Below are positions 62,171 to 64,000 of a DNA stretch of 64,000 nucleotides, one piece after another. Each line of letters starts with the position of its first letter. The stretch's first letter is position 1. Below the pieces are notes generated by a model. That model was not told the origin of the DNA and ran no database searches. It was given only the letters and a program-made list of their open reading frames with translations. Origin of the DNA: Erysipelothrix sp. HDW6A (GTDB lineage: Bacteria > Bacillota_I > Bacilli_A > Erysipelotrichales > Erysipelotrichaceae). The DNA lies in the NCBI RefSeq assembly GCF_011400295.1, contig NZ_CP049859.1, forward strand, positions 558,001 to 622,000, written 5' to 3'. A program made the translations under genes and the position numbers.

Positions 62171-63812
62171 GATGAGGAAGCCAGATTTTTGGAAATCTTC
62201 TACATTTATCATCATTGTTTTATATGGTGTCTTCTTTGTCTGGCCTATTATTAATCTATTGGGACAATCTGTCTATACTAAGGAAACAGGATTTACACTT
62301 GCGAACTTCGCTAAGTTTTTCGGTCAAGGCTATTACTTACAAACGATTATAAACAGTTTCAAAGTAACGATCTTAGCTACGATGCTAACCTTGCTGATTG
62401 GTGTTCCTTTAGCGTATTTCTTAACAGTATATAAAGTACGTGGTAAGAAATTCCTAAATATTGTAATTATTCTATCATCAATGTCAGCACCATTTATTGG
62501 CGCTTACTCCTGGATCTTATTATTAGGACGTAGTGGTCTCATCACAAAGTTCTTTAGTAATACTTTAGGTATCAACATGCCTGACATTTATGGATTTAAT
62601 GGGATCTTACTTGTATTAACACTACAACTCTTCCCACTGGTTTACATGTATATTCAAGGGGCGTTAAACAGTGTTGATAACACATTATTTGAAGCAGCAG
62701 AAAGCATGGGAATTACAGGCTTTAAACGTTTCTTTAAAGTAGTACTTCCACTAATCATGCCTACTATCTATGCGAGTGCATTGTTAGTATTCATGCGTGC
62801 CTTCGCTGACTTTGGTACACCAATGCTTATTGGTGAAGGTTACCGTACTTTCCCACGACTTATCTTTGATGAGTTTGTATCGGAAGTTGGTGGTGATACA
62901 GGATTTGCCGCTGCAATATCTGTTATCGCAATTGCCTTAACAACCGCATTCTTCTTAACCCAACGTTATTTATCCAATCGTAAACAGTTCTCCATGAGTG
63001 CCCTTCACTCAGTAGAACCTAAGAAGATGAAAAAAGGCCTTTCAATCTTTGTGCATAGCTTTGCGTATGGCATTGTCGCACTCGCATTCATGCCTCAAAT
63101 CTATGTCTTCTATACCTCCTTCCAGAAGACATCAGGCCTACTTTTCCTCGATGGTTACTCACTTGATAGTTATCGACAAGCCTTCTCAAGATTAGGAAGC
63201 AGTATTCAAAATACATTCTTAATCCCAGGTATCTCGCTCGTCATTATCTTAATTATCGCTGTGATTATTGCTTACATTGCAGTAAGACGTAGAAATGCAC
63301 TCACTGCAACAGTTGATACAATTTCAATGATTCCGTATATTATTCCAGGAACTGTAATGGGTATCGCTCTCTTAACAACTCTTTCTAAAAAACCATTCAT
63401 GTTAACAGGGACTTATGCCATTATGATTATTGCGCTTGTAATTCGACGCTTACCGTACACAATACGATCATCCGTCGCAATTCTTCAACAAATCTCTATC
63501 AGTGTTGAAGAAGCAGCAATCTCTCTTGGTGCAAGTAATGCTAAAACATTCTTCAAGATTACAGTTCCTATGATGTCTGCAGGAGTTATTTCCGGGGCAA
63601 TATTAAGCTGGATTACGATGATTTCAGAACTATCAACATCGATTATCTTGTATACATCACGAACACAAACAATGACAGTTTCTATTTACACGCAAGTATT
63701 ACGTGGTAACTATGGTATCGCAGCTGCATTATCTGCAATCCTGACATTTGTGACCGTTATCTCCTTACTTGTATTTATGAAACTTTCGAAAGGAAAAGAT
63801 ATTCAAATGTAA
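62154..63812 (+). CDS. ABC transporter permease, two-domain FbpB/AfuB type
   Basis: A 552-residue fusion of two permease halves with about twelve helices. The EAA loops are LFEAAESMGITGFKRFFKVVLP (about 178-199, abridged: EAAESMGITGFKRFF) and EEAAISLGASNAKTFFKITVP (about 461-481, abridged: EEAAISLGASNAKTFF). Double-length permeases are typical of the iron/hexose-phosphate group. The start at 62154 overlaps the ATPase gene, so all three transport genes are one operon. A strong terminator follows. Confidence 0.9.
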   Translation: MTIFNKMRKPDFWKSSTFIIIVLYGVFFVWPIINLLGQSVYTKETGFTLANFAKFFGQGYYLQTIINSFKVTILATMLTLLIGVPLAYFLTVYKVRGKKFLNIVIILSSMSAPFIGAYSWILLLGRSGLITKFFSNTLGINMPDIYGFNGILLVLTLQLFPLVYMYIQGALNSVDNTLFEAAESMGITGFKRFFKVVLPLIMPTIYASALLVFMRAFADFGTPMLIGEGYRTFPRLIFDEFVSEVGGDTGFAAAISVIAIALTTAFFLTQRYLSNRKQFSMSALHSVEPKKMKKGLSIFVHSFAYGIVALAFMPQIYVFYTSFQKTSGLLFLDGYSLDSYRQAFSRLGSSIQNTFLIPGISLVIILIIAVIIAYIAVRRRNALTATVDTISMIPYIIPGTVMGIALLTTLSKKPFMLTGTYAIMIIALVIRRLPYTIRSSVAILQQISISVEEAAISLGASNAKTFFKITVPMMSAGVISGAILSWITMISELSTSIILYTSRTQTMTVSIYTQVLRGNYGIAAALSAILTFVTVISLLVFMKLSKGKDIQM

Positions 63813-63813
63813 A

Positions 63814-63837
63814 GGAAAGGGCAACCTTTCCTTTTTT
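63814..63837 (+). terminator. terminator of the ABC importer operon
   Basis: GGAAAGG and CCTTTCC form a perfect stem around GCAA, with extra A/T pairs and TTTTTT after it. Confidence 0.9.
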
Positions 63838-63860
63838 GAGAATATCGTTATAATTGAACT

Positions 63861-64000
63861 ATGAATAATTCGATGACAACATTTGAAGAACGCATTAAAA
63901 ACACGTTTATCCGTTATGGACGTGTTCCTTTCATTATCATCCTTGCTATGACATTACTTATTATTGTGAGTTTCTATGCTTATACTAATATTTTTCAAGT
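63861..64000 (+). CDS. start of a membrane protein gene, cut by the window end
   Basis: Only 46 codons are visible: MNNSMTTFEERIKNTF, a short basic stretch (IRYGRV), then one long hydrophobic helix (PFIIILAMTLLIIVSFYAY). An N-terminal helix followed by an outer domain would fit a sensor histidine kinase or another membrane sensor, which often accompanies AfuABC-type transporters, but this cannot be decided from the visible part. A TATAAT box at 63849-63854 lies only 6 bases before the ATG, which suggests a leaderless mRNA or a later start at 63873. Confidence 0.6.
   Translation, partial: MNNSMTTFEERIKNTFIRYGRVPFIIILAMTLLIIVSFYAYTNIFQ

Overview
The window is a low-G+C Gram-positive (Bacillota) chromosome segment. 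The lipobox lipoproteins, LPxTG wall-anchored proteins, many PTS sugar systems, PRD regulators and AGGAGG-type ribosome sites suggest the Erysipelotrichia, most likely Erysipelothrix or a close relative. That placement is inference from gene content, not from a marker gene. No rRNA, tRNA, CRISPR array or transposase was recognised.

Layout. 1-9 kb: the 3' end of an LPxTG/FIVAR surface protein, then housekeeping and metabolic genes (histidine phosphatase, LrgAB, TtcA-like tRNA thiolase, hydrolase, GT8 glycosyltransferase, D-lactate dehydrogenase with an AEC carrier, a lone amidoligase). 9.4-13.2 kb: a large beta-helix/InlB-repeat LPxTG adhesin broken by one frameshift. 13.3-24.3 kb: GH2 glycosidase, M23 peptidase, small regulators, a DUF1801-AlkD-DUF1801 operon, an oligopeptide-binding lipoprotein, a MerR regulator, a probable structured non-coding RNA and a GNAT enzyme. 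24.4-30.4 kb: a fructose-type PTS operon (IIA, IIB, IIC, class II aldolase, racemase-like protein, transaldolase, PRD regulator) behind a perfect cre site. 30.6-35.2 kb: two more LPxTG proteins (Cna-B repeats; leucine-rich repeats). 35.4-37.3 kb: TDT-family transporter and thioredoxin reductase. 37.8-39.1 kb: a duplicated, strongly structured small-ORF element and an unknown acidic protein. 39.4-46.9 kb: a SipW-type export cluster with two paralogous exported proteins, an ER-type signal peptidase, a long Cna-B-like protein carrying both a SipW-type signal and a sorting signal, and an orphan winged-helix regulator. 47-52.6 kb: small stress and repair genes and a NatAB-like ABC exporter. 52.7-59.7 kb: a galactitol-type PTS operon with oxidoreductases and a KDPG-type aldolase, divergent from its PRD/EIIA regulator. 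59.9-64 kb: an AfuABC/FbpABC-like ABC transporter with a cre site in its promoter, then the start of a membrane protein.

The main themes are cell-surface display (four sortase-type proteins plus the SipW cluster) and sugar uptake under PTS and CcpA-type control. Five genes are each interrupted by a single missing base, all in or beside short runs of one base. This regular pattern could mean sequencing error, phase variation or real decay, and should be settled before any of the five is called dead.
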